Assembly: GCA_026415355.1 (NCBI GenBank)
Contig: JAOAHF010000007.1
Location: 31,728 to 95,727 of the forward strand
Source: Brevinematales bacterium
GTDB taxonomy: Bacteria; Spirochaetota; Brevinematia; DTOW01
Reading direction: 5' to 3'
Length of the DNA stretch: 64,000 bases
Below the pieces are notes generated by a model, which was not told where the DNA came from, did not search any database, and saw nothing but the letters and a program-made list of their open reading frames with translations. A program made the translations under genes and the position numbers. This document shows, in pieces, positions 1 through 8,840 of the stretch (its first letter is position 1; every line of letters starts with the position of its first letter).

Positions 1-1
1 G

Positions 2-145
2 TCAAAGGTTGATTATATAGAAATAATTGATCCTGAAACGCTTGATAGTCTTAAAGAAATACCTCAAAAGGGTAGTGTTGTAGTGGCTATAGCGGTTTTT
101 ATAGGTAGAACTAGGTTAATCGATAATGAGATAATTAGCTTGTGA
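2..145 (+). CDS. panC: Pantothenate synthetase, C-terminal end (partial)
   Basis: This is the last 47 codons of a gene that begins before the window. The residues match the C-terminal subdomain of pantothenate synthetase, which condenses pantoate and beta-alanine using ATP in coenzyme A synthesis. Visible landmarks are VDYIEIIDPETLDSL, then VVAIAVFIGRTRLIDN close to the stop. The TRLIDN ending is typical of the family. The catalytic N-terminal part lies outside the window, so activity cannot be judged. The gene is followed within 6 bases by a perfect hairpin at 151-170. Confidence 0.85.
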   Translation, partial: SKVDYIEIIDPETLDSLKEIPQKGSVVVAIAVFIGRTRLIDNEIISL

Positions 146-150
146 TATGA

Positions 151-170
151 GCCCCTACTTAAGTAGGGGC
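151..170. terminator. Perfect 20-bp inverted repeat between convergent genes
   Basis: GCCCCTACTT is followed directly by its exact complement AAGTAGGGGC. It lies between the end of panC (+) and the end of the barrel-like gene at 185-835 (-). A short T-rich run (ATTTT) follows on the plus strand. It probably terminates both transcripts. With no spacer, the loop must form from the inner bases. Confidence 0.75.
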
Positions 171-184
171 CTAGATTTTGGTAT

Positions 185-835
185 TTAGAAAGTTATAAAA
201 TACCATCCAACTAATGTTGATGATGTTATGTTGTATCCTATGCTTATTTCTCCTATATTCCCTAGGTTTATATCTATACCACCAATGATAGTGTACCCAA
301 ATCCTGTAGATAGGCCAAAAGATGGATCAAACTCAAAGTATATGCTTAGAGGTCCTACTATGTTTAGTACAGGGGCAATTATTATGGATATTAGTAATTC
401 TGGAGTAGATGTAATGAATGTACCTATCAAGTTGAGTTCTATTCCCAATATATCAACTGGTTTTATAAGAGTATGATACTGTAAAGAAGCTAATATGCTC
501 CCAATATAACCTACCTGTAAAGCTACAATGTTATACGGTAGTAGATCTGACTTACCGAAGTCATATCTAGGCATAATCCAAGCTCCGCTCCAATTAAAAC
601 CATTACCAGATAGTGATATTGATGATAGGTTTGCTAGGATGTCGATATTGTCGGTAAAACCGTATCCAATGACTAAATCTGCTGATACGCTATCAAATGA
701 GGTTGGTAGATAAATAAACGGGTTCAAAGCAAACTTACCTTGTCCTGTCATTCCTACCCAAGCAGAGAAGCTAGCACTAAATCCAACCGTTCCGAGTATT
801 GACAAAATACTCAAAACTATTATTGTTCTTTTCAT
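185..835 (-). CDS. Secreted hypothetical protein, probable small outer-membrane barrel
   Basis: No family was recognised. The 216-residue product starts with a clear signal peptide (MKRTIIVLSILSILGTVGFSA, cleavage expected near residue 20). The rest is rich in Gly, Ser, Ile and aromatic residues with alternating hydrophobic and polar positions. Examples are DLVIGYGFTDNIDILANLSS and the C-terminal GGIDINLGNIGEISIGYNI. The protein ends in Phe (WYFITF), as many outer-membrane barrels do. The start is supported by a strong AGGAGGT ribosome-binding site a few bases upstream. The gene is monocistronic and convergent with panC. A periplasmic or surface beta protein without a barrel is the alternative. 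Confidence 0.6.
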   Translation of the reverse strand: MKRTIIVLSILSILGTVGFSASFSAWVGMTGQGKFALNPFIYLPTSFDSVSADLVIGYGFTDNIDILANLSSISLSGNGFNWSGAWIMPRYDFGKSDLLPYNIVALQVGYIGSILASLQYHTLIKPVDILGIELNLIGTFITSTPELLISIIIAPVLNIVGPLSIYFEFDPSFGLSTGFGYTIIGGIDINLGNIGEISIGYNITSSTLVGWYFITF

Positions 836-1094
836 ACATACCTCCTGTTTTACGTTTTACAATCAAGTAATATGCCAAATTGGTTGATCTTCTTGAATAC
901 CTTTAAATTCAAGATGTTTGAAAAAATTATTTTGCTAAAAGCATATATAAAATTTTGCTCAAATGATAAGCAACTAAAATAAAATGATGTATTTTTAGGC
1001 ATTAATAGAAAGTATTGTTATGTATATGATTTAGTTAATCCTTACTAATATTATGATTTACTGAGCGTTCTAGAAAGGAATATGTAAAGACAAT

Positions 1095-1100
1095 TATAAT
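1095..1100 (+). promoter_or_regulatory. -10 element for leaderless thrC
   Basis: A perfect TATAAT ends 7 nt before the thrC ATG at 1108. No Shine-Dalgarno sequence lies between them. Transcription would start at or next to the start codon. No good -35 hexamer is visible 16-19 nt upstream. Confidence 0.55.
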
Positions 1101-1107
1101 GTAGTTT

Positions 1108-2157
1108 ATGATTTGGAATGGTGTGATACAGAAATACAGGGATTTGATACCAATAATAACAGATAAAACACCAATTGTTACCCTTTTAGAAGGAAATACG
1201 CCACTCATAAGGGCTTATAATCTCGGTAAAGAGTTAGGTATAGATTTATTCGTGAAGTATGAGGGCTTAAATCCTACTGGATCTTTCAAAGACAGAGGAA
1301 TGACTGTTGCTATATCGAAAGCTTTAGAAAGAGGAGTTAAGGCTACTATATGTGCTTCGACAGGTAATACGTCTGCTTCTGCTGCTGCGTATTCTGCTAG
1401 AGCTGGTATAAGATCAATAGTTCTTATACCCAAAGGATATGTTGCAATTGGTAAATTAGCACAAGCTATGATTTATGGAGCCATAGTACTTGAGGTTGAA
1501 GGAAACTTTGATGATGCTCTAAATGTTGTTAAGGCTTCAGAAGATGAACTTGGTATTGAAATAGTAAATTCTATAAATCCTACCAGACTTGAAGGACAAA
1601 AAACTGCTGCTTTTGAGATATGTGATGTTTTAGGTAGGGCACCTGATATTCAAGTTATGCCAGTTGGAAATGCTGGTAATATAACATCGTATTGGATGGG
1701 ATATAAACAATACAAAGATATAGGGAAAATAAATTCTCTTCCCAGGATGTTTGGAATACAGGCAAGTGGGGCTGCGCCTATAGTTTATAATAGGGTTTTT
1801 GAAAAACCTGAAACTATAGCAACTGCGATAAGAATAGGTAATCCAGCAAGATGGAAAGAAGCAGTTGTTGCTAAGGATGAATCAGGTGGTAAAATAATAG
1901 ATGTTACTGATGAAGAAATAATAGATGCTTATAAAAAAATAGCATCAAAAGATGGTATATTTATGGAGCCTGCATCAGCAGCATCAGTAGCAGGGCTTAT
2001 AAAGCTAGTCAAAACAGGAGATATACCGAAAGGATCTCTAGTGGTATCAATTGCTACTGGAAATGGATTAAAAGATCCAAATACAGCAATCTCAAACTTG
2101 CCTCCTACCTTTACAATAAAACCATCAATTGATGAAGTGAAGAAATTCATTTCTTGA
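1108..2157 (+). CDS. thrC: Threonine synthase
   Basis: PLP-dependent enzyme that converts O-phosphohomoserine to threonine in the cytosol. The 349-residue protein has the fold-type II lyase signature GSFKDRGM near residue 60, whose Lys binds PLP. It also has the substrate-loop CASTGNTSASAAAYSARAG near 82-100, the glycine-rich PVGNAGNI near 190 and a C-terminal SIATGNGLKDP. The length fits the short bacterial class of about 350 residues. No other threonine or homoserine gene is nearby. There is no ribosome-binding site before the ATG, but a TATAAT ends 7 nt upstream, so the mRNA is probably leaderless. A TonB-like gene follows after 56 bp with no terminator and may be cotranscribed. Confidence 0.93.
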   Translation: MIWNGVIQKYRDLIPIITDKTPIVTLLEGNTPLIRAYNLGKELGIDLFVKYEGLNPTGSFKDRGMTVAISKALERGVKATICASTGNTSASAAAYSARAGIRSIVLIPKGYVAIGKLAQAMIYGAIVLEVEGNFDDALNVVKASEDELGIEIVNSINPTRLEGQKTAAFEICDVLGRAPDIQVMPVGNAGNITSYWMGYKQYKDIGKINSLPRMFGIQASGAAPIVYNRVFEKPETIATAIRIGNPARWKEAVVAKDESGGKIIDVTDEEIIDAYKKIASKDGIFMEPASAASVAGLIKLVKTGDIPKGSLVVSIATGNGLKDPNTAISNLPPTFTIKPSIDEVKKFIS

Positions 2158-2213
2158 AATGCTATGTTATGTACTAATATGGGTTAAAGTATTTAAATCG
2201 CATTAGGTGAGTT

Positions 2214-2807
2214 ATGAATGATGGTATGTTTAAGTATTTTATGATATCTGTTTTGATACACACTTTTGTGATATTTTTAGTGTTGTTTAACTGGAATGTA
2301 CCCTTTCCGAAACTTAGGAATGATAGTCATAATCATGATAAGATGCTTTTACTCATAAAATTTAGCCTAGATAACCAAAAGTTACAACAGGTTGAAGATA
2401 AAAAAAAAGGTGTTACTAAACAGACAGAAACTCATAAAGTAGTTGATGGACAAAGTGTTCAAAGTCAAAACTTAGTTGAGAATGTTAATGAGGTAACTTA
2501 CGAAACTGAAAGATCAATCAAAACTGAGGGACAAATAATTCCACCTAGGATATTATCTAATCCACCTATAAACTATCCATTATCTGCTAGAATAAAAAGG
2601 ATAGAAGGTAAAGTTTCTATTGAAATTGTCATATCAACGAATGGTAGGGTGAAGGATTGTAATGTAGTACAAAGTAGTGGTAGTAGTTTATTAGATAATG
2701 AAGCTATAAAGTACGTAAAAAATATATTATTTGAACCTGCTAGAGATGAATTTGGTAATCCAATTGAGTTTAACACCATTTACGTGGTTCATTTCGTACT
2801 CAGATAG
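2214..2807 (+). CDS. TonB-family energy transducer (C-terminal domain protein)
   Basis: A 197-residue protein with one N-terminal membrane helix (about residues 7-26), a polar Lys/Gln-rich linker and a C-terminal TonB-type domain (about 110-197). The domain shows NPPINYPLSARIKRIEGKV, then VISTNGRVKDCNVVQSSG and LFEPARDEFGNPI. This is the TIGR01352-like arrangement of YP..A......G.v.v...v...G. TonB proteins carry energy from the inner-membrane ExbBD motor to outer-membrane transporters. No exbB, exbD or TonB-dependent receptor is in the window. AGGTGAG before the ATG supports the start. A second paralogue is at 17056-17844. Confidence 0.8.
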   Translation: MNDGMFKYFMISVLIHTFVIFLVLFNWNVPFPKLRNDSHNHDKMLLLIKFSLDNQKLQQVEDKKKGVTKQTETHKVVDGQSVQSQNLVENVNEVTYETERSIKTEGQIIPPRILSNPPINYPLSARIKRIEGKVSIEIVISTNGRVKDCNVVQSSGSSLLDNEAIKYVKNILFEPARDEFGNPIEFNTIYVVHFVLR

Positions 2808-3004
2808 TTAGATTGTCAGTGATTGTTTGACAAAAATAAGGTTATATTTGAAATTGATAAAATGCATAAATGTTTTATGTAGTTAATTTTTTTACGGTTT
2901 AGTAACTTTCCTTGATGGTTTTGAAACTTATTTGCTGTGACAATAAAATTTTAGGAGTTGAATATGTTAAGATGCTACTTAATAGGATTGTTGGTTTTAA
3001 AGCT

Positions 3005-6000
3005 TTAGTATTTACCATTTTTGTATTCTTGTAATGACTTAACCTTAAATTCTTTTTCTTTTATAGACTTTAGTGCTTCAACTGCTGCATACATTGCTGG
3101 TACAGTTGTGATCAAGGGAATTTTATATCTGATAGCTAATTTTCTAATACTTACTTCATCTTTAATAGATTTTCTTGTCCGAGTTGTATTAAATACCATT
3201 CCTATTTTGCCGTTTTTTATCTGATCTAGTAAGTCTGGTCTTCCTTCACCTATTTTTAGAACTAATTCTGATTGGACACCGTTTTGATTTAGGAAGTTGT
3301 GGGTACCGGATGTTGCGTATATTTTTACACCTATTTCTTGTAAGGATTTTGCGATATTCAATATTTTATGCTTATCTTTATCATCTATGGTTAGTAGTAC
3401 ACTTTTGAGTGAAAGGTTAGTTCCTGCAGCGATTTCTGCTTTTGCATAAGCCATTGGGAATGTTTCATCTATGCCCATAACTTCACCTGTTGATTTCATT
3501 TCAGGTCCTAGTATAGGTTCAACTTCAGGGAATTTATCAAAAGGTAATACTACTTCTTTAACTGCGTAGTAGTTTAATTTTGGTTCCTTAACACCTATTT
3601 CTTTTAGAGATTGACCTAATATAACTCTTGTTGCTATTTTTGCCCAAGGTATTCCTGTTGCTTTGGATACAAATGGGATTGTTCTAGAAGCTCTGGGGTT
3701 AGCTTCTAAAACATATACCTCTCCATCCTTGACTGCGTACTGAATGTTTATAAGTCCTATTACATTTAGTGATTTTGCTATACTTATGGTGTATTCTTTT
3801 ATTTTGTTGATTATTTTTTCTGATAATGAAAAAGGTGGTAAAACTGTAGCACTGTCACCAGAATGTACTCCTGCCTCCTCGATGTGTTCCATAATCCCAG
3901 CTATTACAACATCATTTCCATCACTTACTGCATCAACATCAATTTCTATAGCATCTTGAAGAAATTTGTCTATTAGTATTGGTGATCCTTCTGAGACTTT
4001 TATTGCTTCTCTTGCGTATTCAAGAAATTCTTCTTCACTATATACTATATTCATTGCTCTACCACCTAATACATATGAAGGTCTTACTAATACTGGGTAT
4101 CCGAGTTCTTCGGCCATTTTTAGAGCAGATTCTATACTTGTGGAAGTTCTACTTTCTGGTTGTTTTATGTTAAGGTTGTTTAAAAGCTCTCTAAATTTTT
4201 CTCTATCTTCTGCTATGTCTATACTTTCTGCTGATGTTCCTAGAATTTTTACACCTGCTTTTCTAAGTTGGAGAGATAGTTTCAGAGGTGTTTGTCCACC
4301 AAACTGTAATATTACACCATCAGGGTTTTCTTTTTCTATTATATTCATTACATGTTCAAATGTGAGTGGTTCAAAGTATAATCTACTTGATATATCATGA
4401 TCTGTAGAAACTGTTTCTGGATTTGAGTTAATCATTATAGCGTCGTAACCAATCTTCTTAGCCTCTATTGAGCAATGTACACAACAATAATCAAATTCTA
4501 TACCTTGTCCTATTCTGTTAGGTCCACTTCCAAGTATAACAACTTTCTTATTTTCATTAGGAATATACTCACACTCTTCATCATAAGTTGAATAGTAATA
4601 CGGAGTTTTAGCTTCGAACTCAGCGGCACACGTATCGACTATCCTATAAGTTGGTGTGACACCTAAAGTTTTTCTGTATTCCCTTACTTCTATCTCTGTT
4701 TTGTTTGTTTTTAGTGCTATAAGATAATCTGTGATACCTATCTGCTTATAGTATTTCATTTGGTCGTAAGTTATGTCTTCTAATTTACTGGGTATTGTTT
4801 TTTCAGCGTCTAATATTTCTCTCATATTATACAAGAACCATTTGTCTATCTTTGTATACTCGTATATTTCGTCAATTGTCATTCCTATTTCAAGGGCATC
4901 TCTAATATAGAATATTCTTTCGGGGTTTGGTTCTATTAGTTTTGAAGTAATTGTCTGTCTTATTTTGTCAGGGTTTTCTAGTAGGGTACTATCTTTTGTT
5001 AGTATTCCTTCAAAGAATTTTTTGCCAGTTTCGAGTCCAACTATTGCTTTTACAAAAGCCTCTTTGAAGCTTCTGCCGATAGCCATTGTTTCTCCGACTG
5101 ACTTCATTTGAGTACCCAATACTGGTCTGGCATCTGGAAATTTCTCAAATGTAAATCTTGGCATTTTTACGACGACGTAATCAAGAGTTGGTTCAAACGA
5201 AGCTGGAGTTTCTTTAGTTATATCGTTTGGTATTTCATCTAAGGTGTATCCGATGGCTAATTTAGCTGCTATTTTGGCAATCGGAAATCCAGTTGCCTTT
5301 GATGCTAGGGCTGAGCTTCTTGATACTCTAGGATTCATTTCTATTACCATGAAATCAAACTTTTCAGGGTTAACTGCAAATTGTATGTTCGAGCCACCAG
5401 TTTCAACACCTATTTCTCTTATTATGGCTATTGCTGCGTCTCTTAATACTTGATATTGTTTGTCGGTAAGTGTTTGTGCTGGAGCAACAGTTATTGAATC
5501 TCCTGTATGAACTCCCATAGGATCAAAGTTTTCTATAGAGCATACTATAACGACATTGTCTTTCTTATCTCTCATTACCTCAAACTCAAATTCTTTCCAA
5601 CCTATAAGGGATTCTTCGACAAGTATCTCTCCTATCATTGAAGCTCGCAATCCTCTTTCTGCTATGACTTTAAACTCGTCTATGTTGTATGCTATTCCAC
5701 CTCCAGTGCCACCAAGTGTAAAAGCAGGTCTTATAATTACAGGAAAACCAATATTAGTTGCTACTTCAATTGCTTCTTCAAGAGAGTGTACTGCTTTACT
5801 ATAGGGACACTTAAGCCCTATTTTCTCCATACTCTTTTTGAATAGTTCTCTATCTTCACCCTTCTTTATTGCTTCAACATTAGCACCTATAAGTTTAACT
5901 TTATATTTGTCAAGTATTCCTTCTTCGTAAAGCTTGACTGTTAGGTTTAGAGCAGTTTGTCCTCCCAGCGTAGGTAATAGAGCATCAGGTCTTTCTTTGT

Positions 6001-6235
6001 CTATTATTTTTTCAATAAATTCAACTGTAAGAGGTTCAATGTATGTTACGTCTGCTATTTCAGGATCAGTCATAATTGTTGCGGGATTCGAGTTTACTAG
6101 TATTACTTTAAAACCTTCTTCCTTAAGAGCTTTACAAGCCTGAGAACCAGAGTAATCAAATTCACATGCTTGACCTATAACAATAGGTCCTGAACCAATA
6201 ACTAAAATACTGTTTATATCCTTTCTCTTTGGCAT
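3005..6235 (-). CDS. carB: Carbamoyl phosphate synthase, large subunit
   Basis: Makes carbamoyl phosphate from bicarbonate, ATP and ammonia for pyrimidine and arginine synthesis. The 1076 residues are full length for the family (about 1070). They show the expected internal duplication: both halves carry the GSGP..IGQ..EFDY start (residues 14-28 and about 560-580) and a second NSNP motif ([27 protein letters not shown]). ATP-grasp motifs VRPSYVLGG and IRPAFTLGG and the C-terminal MGS-like allosteric domain ([12 protein letters not shown]) are present. The small subunit gene carA is not in the window. A GGAAGA sequence upstream is a modest ribosome-binding site, and a TATAAT lies at 6259-6264 on this strand. 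Confidence 0.96.
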   Translation of the reverse strand: MPKRKDINSILVIGSGPIVIGQACEFDYSGSQACKALKEEGFKVILVNSNPATIMTDPEIADVTYIEPLTVEFIEKIIDKERPDALLPTLGGQTALNLTVKLYEEGILDKYKVKLIGANVEAIKKGEDRELFKKSMEKIGLKCPYSKAVHSLEEAIEVATNIGFPVIIRPAFTLGGTGGGIAYNIDEFKVIAERGLRASMIGEILVEESLIGWKEFEFEVMRDKKDNVVIVCSIENFDPMGVHTGDSITVAPAQTLTDKQYQVLRDAAIAIIREIGVETGGSNIQFAVNPEKFDFMVIEMNPRVSRSSALASKATGFPIAKIAAKLAIGYTLDEIPNDITKETPASFEPTLDYVVVKMPRFTFEKFPDARPVLGTQMKSVGETMAIGRSFKEAFVKAIVGLETGKKFFEGILTKDSTLLENPDKIRQTITSKLIEPNPERIFYIRDALEIGMTIDEIYEYTKIDKWFLYNMREILDAEKTIPSKLEDITYDQMKYYKQIGITDYLIALKTNKTEIEVREYRKTLGVTPTYRIVDTCAAEFEAKTPYYYSTYDEECEYIPNENKKVVILGSGPNRIGQGIEFDYCCVHCSIEAKKIGYDAIMINSNPETVSTDHDISSRLYFEPLTFEHVMNIIEKENPDGVILQFGGQTPLKLSLQLRKAGVKILGTSAESIDIAEDREKFRELLNNLNIKQPESRTSTSIESALKMAEELGYPVLVRPSYVLGGRAMNIVYSEEEFLEYAREAIKVSEGSPILIDKFLQDAIEIDVDAVSDGNDVVIAGIMEHIEEAGVHSGDSATVLPPFSLSEKIINKIKEYTISIAKSLNVIGLINIQYAVKDGEVYVLEANPRASRTIPFVSKATGIPWAKIATRVILGQSLKEIGVKEPKLNYYAVKEVVLPFDKFPEVEPILGPEMKSTGEVMGIDETFPMAYAKAEIAAGTNLSLKSVLLTIDDKDKHKILNIAKSLQEIGVKIYATSGTHNFLNQNGVQSELVLKIGEGRPDLLDQIKNGKIGMVFNTTRTRKSIKDEVSIRKLAIRYKIPLITTVPAMYAAVEALKSIKEKEFKVKSLQEYKNGKY

Positions 6236-6341
6236 AAAATCTTCCGAAACTTCATTGAATTATAAATATGAGGTTTTTGTGCTTTCATTTTGTGAATAAA
6301 ACTATACAACAAATTTTCAGATAGTCTTTTGTATTCCCAAT

Positions 6342-6371
6342 TTGAAGTATTGACGTAAACAAACTTAAAAT
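6342..6371 (+). promoter_or_regulatory. Sigma70-type promoter for tpiA
   Basis: TTGAAG at 6342-6347 and TAAAAT at 6366-6371 are separated by 18 bp. They lie 26 bp upstream of the tpiA ATG, which has its own Shine-Dalgarno sequence. An overlapping TTGACG at 6350 is spaced less well. Confidence 0.5.
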
Positions 6372-6396
6372 ATACCAAAATTTGGAGGTTTTGGAT

Positions 6397-7155
6397 ATGA
6401 GAAGATGTCTAATAGCAGGTAACTGGAAGATGAATAAAACTGTTTCTGAAGCTGTTACTTTGGCGAGAGGGCTTGTTGAAAACTTAAAGGATGTAAAAGA
6501 TAGAGATATTCTCATTTGTCCTCCTTTTACGGCACTTTATCCTGTTTATGAAGTTATAAAAGAAACTAATATAAAACTAGGAGCGCAAGATGTATTTTAC
6601 GAGGATAGCGGTGCATATACTGGTGAAATATCTCCTTTAATGCTTAAGGATGTTGGGTGTGAATATGTTATAATAGGTCATAGTGAAAGAAGGCATATAA
6701 TTAAAGAGACTGATGAGTTGATAAACAAGAAAGTTAAAGCTTCATTGAAGCATAATCTTAAGGTTATACTTTGTGTTGGAGAATTACTTGAAGAAAGAGA
6801 ATATGGTAAAACACTAGATGTTGTCAGGGAGCAAACTATTAGAGGACTTGAGGGAGTTAGCTCTGAAGAAATAAAGAATGTAGTTATAGCTTACGAACCT
6901 GTGTGGGCTATCGGAACTGGTAAGACAGCAAAACCTGAAGATGCTCAAGAAGTACAACAATACATAAGACAATTATTAGCGCAAATGTATTCAAAAGAAA
7001 TAGCTAACAATATCATAATACAGTATGGTGGTAGTGTGAAAGCTTCAAATATAGATGACCTTATGGCAATGCCAGACATCGATGGAGCGCTAGTTGGTGG
7101 TGCGTCATTAAACCTTGATGAATTTACGAGAATAATTAGGTTTATTCAGAAATAG
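6397..7155 (+). CDS. tpiA: Triose-phosphate isomerase
   Basis: Interconverts dihydroxyacetone phosphate and glyceraldehyde 3-phosphate in glycolysis. The 252-residue TIM barrel has GNWKMN with the substrate-binding Lys, the catalytic His in IIGHSERR, the catalytic Glu in AYEPVWAIGTGKTA (including the mobile loop 6), and the phosphate-binding YGGSVK. I chose the ATG at 6397 because TTGGAGG lies just upstream. A TTG 15 bases further upstream would put the ribosome-binding site inside the gene. It stands alone, away from gap and pgk, divergent from carB and convergent with the cNMP/TPR gene, with which it abuts end to end. Confidence 0.96.
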   Translation: MRRCLIAGNWKMNKTVSEAVTLARGLVENLKDVKDRDILICPPFTALYPVYEVIKETNIKLGAQDVFYEDSGAYTGEISPLMLKDVGCEYVIIGHSERRHIIKETDELINKKVKASLKHNLKVILCVGELLEEREYGKTLDVVREQTIRGLEGVSSEEIKNVVIAYEPVWAIGTGKTAKPEDAQEVQQYIRQLLAQMYSKEIANNIIIQYGGSVKASNIDDLMAMPDIDGALVGGASLNLDEFTRIIRFIQK

Positions 7156-8166
7156 TTAGATTGATATCTTTGCTATAACTTCTTTTGCTTTTTGAGATAT
7201 TTCATCAAAAGGTGGTGTAGATGATACCTTCCTTAAAATTCCAATTGCATTGACTTTATCTCCTTTTTCTATGAATGCTATAGCCATATTGAACATAGAT
7301 ATTTTTATATTTTTGGAGTTTGGGAACTTGTCGATTATTTCCTTATATGTTTCTATTGCTTGATCATACATTTTCATTTTTGACAAACATTTTGCTTTTA
7401 TTCCTAAAGCCTTTTCAAGTAAATCTATACTAGGTATATCTTTTAGATCAAGAATTTTGCTTACAATGTTTAGAGACTCTTGTAGTTTCCCTCTTTGTAA
7501 GTTATTTTCTGCTATGGTTATAGCATTCAGTATGCTTGATATGGTACCGTTTACAACAATGTCTGATGTTATTGAAGATTCTTCTAAGACTTTGTTTTCA
7601 TCGATAGGAGTAAATTTGTCAACTATTCCTGTTTCTATTGCTTTTTTGGCTATTTGTATCCTTTTCTTAGCTTCGTTTACAAGTTCAGAATTAGGGTATG
7701 ATTTTATGAACCTTTCAAATACTTGTATTGACTGCTTGTACTTTTTGTTCATCAAGAAATATTCGCCTATTTTAAACATTCCGAAATCATGTCTTATTAT
7801 AGTGTTATTAGATAATAGGTTGCTTACTCTTATACCAATATTCCTAAGCTGGTTACTTAGGGCTTTAAGGGTTTTAAACAGTACTTCAGGTTTACTGGAA
7901 ATAAAGTTTTCGAACTCTTTTACGTCAAATATTATAACTTCTGACATTTCAGCAGATATAGCTGTTTCACCTCTAGGAGCAGATATTATGGCTGACTTTA
8001 AACCAAATATTTCACCAGGTCTAACTACTTTTGATACTTCCTCATTTGTGTCTTCGGATATGTATTTGATTATAACTCTACCACTTTTTAGTAAAAAGAC
8101 GTTATCACCTATATCTTTGTCAAAGTATATTATAGAACCTTCGTTGTACTTCTTGACGCTAGGCAT
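7156..8166 (-). CDS. Cyclic nucleotide-binding domain protein with TPR repeats
   Basis: N-terminal cNMP-binding fold (about residues 1-120): KKYNEGSIIYFDKDIGDNVFLLKSGRVII and a phosphate-binding-cassette-like GEIFGLKSAIISAPRGETAIS. The middle and C-terminal parts hold TPR-like helices, for example YKQSIQVFERFIKSYPNSELVNEAKK and YDQAIETYKEIIDKFPNSKN. There is no helix-turn-helix domain, so this is not a CRP-type DNA binder. It may scaffold a signalling or envelope process, a layout I associate with spirochaetes. I start it at ATG 8166 (MPSVKKYNEG) because TTGATA-N17-TATAAT ends 6 nt upstream. A GTG at 8211 would add 15 residues not typical of the domain and has no ribosome-binding site. Confidence 0.75.
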   Translation of the reverse strand: MPSVKKYNEGSIIYFDKDIGDNVFLLKSGRVIIKYISEDTNEEVSKVVRPGEIFGLKSAIISAPRGETAISAEMSEVIIFDVKEFENFISSKPEVLFKTLKALSNQLRNIGIRVSNLLSNNTIIRHDFGMFKIGEYFLMNKKYKQSIQVFERFIKSYPNSELVNEAKKRIQIAKKAIETGIVDKFTPIDENKVLEESSITSDIVVNGTISSILNAITIAENNLQRGKLQESLNIVSKILDLKDIPSIDLLEKALGIKAKCLSKMKMYDQAIETYKEIIDKFPNSKNIKISMFNMAIAFIEKGDKVNAIGILRKVSSTPPFDEISQKAKEVIAKISI

Positions 8167-8172
8167 ACTAAT

Positions 8173-8201
8173 ATTATATGGTAGTAGCTTTTCTTTATCA
8201 A
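8173..8201 (-). promoter_or_regulatory. Promoter for leaderless cNMP/TPR gene
   Basis: On the minus strand, TTGATA (8201-8196) and TATAAT (8178-8173) are separated by 17 bp. The -10 ends 6 nt before ATG 8166. No Shine-Dalgarno sequence lies between them, which argues for a leaderless mRNA and for this start codon. Confidence 0.65.
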
Positions 8202-8350
8202 GAAATTCCACACTGGTATAGTGAAATTGAAAGTTTTTATAGGTTATCTATGATTTAATCCATGTGATTTAGTATCGGGGTATTTTGCTTTTGCGGAAAC
8301 GTAGAATTTTAATATTAATAAAATAACTCTTAGAGAGAGATATCTTCAGT

Positions 8351-8380
8351 TTGATATAACATTGGAGTTAAGAATATAAT
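8351..8380 (+). promoter_or_regulatory. Promoter of the BCCP-like/histidine kinase operon
   Basis: TTGATA at 8351-8356 and TATAAT at 8375-8380 are separated by 18 bp. They are followed by CTGGAGG and ATG 8403. This is a conventional promoter with a short leader. Confidence 0.6.
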
Positions 8381-8402
8381 TTTAAAACTGGAGGTTCTGA
8401 TT

Positions 8403-8840
8403 ATGGTTGAAGAGATAAAGAAGGTAGTAGAAATAGCTAAAAACTCTGGTATAAAGGAACTCTATGTTAAGTTAAAAGATACTAAGTTGTCGATTAAGTT
8501 TTCAGGAGATTCTCATAGCGTGGATGTTGGTAGCATTTCTTACTCATTACAGCACCAGGAGTTTGAAGAAACTACTGAACAGGAAATAGAAGATGTTAAA
8601 AGTTTGGAAGTTAAGTCGACGTTTGTAGGTATATTTAGGTTAAATGATAAAAAAGGTAATCCTATAGTATCTGTTGGTAAGTCTGTTTCAAAAGGTGATT
8701 TATTGTGTAATATTGAAGTTTTAGGTGTCTTGAATGAGATTAAGTCTCCTGTTAATGGTGTTATAACGAAAATTTTTCTGAAAGATGGAGATATCGTAGG
8801 ATATGGGGATACTATTATTGAAATAAAACCTAATGAATAA
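8403..8840 (+). CDS. BCCP (AccB)-like protein lacking the biotinylated lysine
   Basis: The 145 residues follow the biotin carboxyl carrier protein of acetyl-CoA carboxylase from end to end. There is an AccB-like N-terminal helix (IKKVVEIAKNSGIKELYVKLKD), an acidic linker and a biotinyl/lipoyl-type domain (about 67-143: FVGIFRL..., VGKSVSKGDLLCNIE, NEIKSPVNGVI, DIVGYGDTIIEI). The modification site EAMKM is replaced by EVLGV, putting Gly108 at the lysine position, so it cannot carry biotin there. Plant BADC proteins and cyanobacterial BCCP-like proteins have lost the lysine in the same way and modulate acetyl-CoA carboxylase. Its stop codon overlaps the start of a histidine kinase. A regulatory role is inferred. 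A true accB must lie elsewhere if fatty acids are made. Confidence 0.75.
   Translation: MVEEIKKVVEIAKNSGIKELYVKLKDTKLSIKFSGDSHSVDVGSISYSLQHQEFEETTEQEIEDVKSLEVKSTFVGIFRLNDKKGNPIVSVGKSVSKGDLLCNIEVLGVLNEIKSPVNGVITKIFLKDGDIVGYGDTIIEIKPNE

Noticed and set aside
2964..3008. 14-codon frame ([14 protein letters not shown]) with AGGAG before it
   Set aside because: It could be the start of a lost signal-peptide gene, but it is too short to support and overlaps the end of carB on the other strand.
3966..4400. 144-codon plus-strand frame inside carB
   Set aside because: It is antisense to conserved carB sequence and has no ribosome-binding site or recognisable product.
7457..8221. 254-codon plus-strand frame opposite the cNMP/TPR gene
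   Set aside because: It lies antisense to a gene with clear domains and has no ribosome-binding site. Its hydrophobic, Ser-rich translation is what the complement of an AT-rich gene gives.
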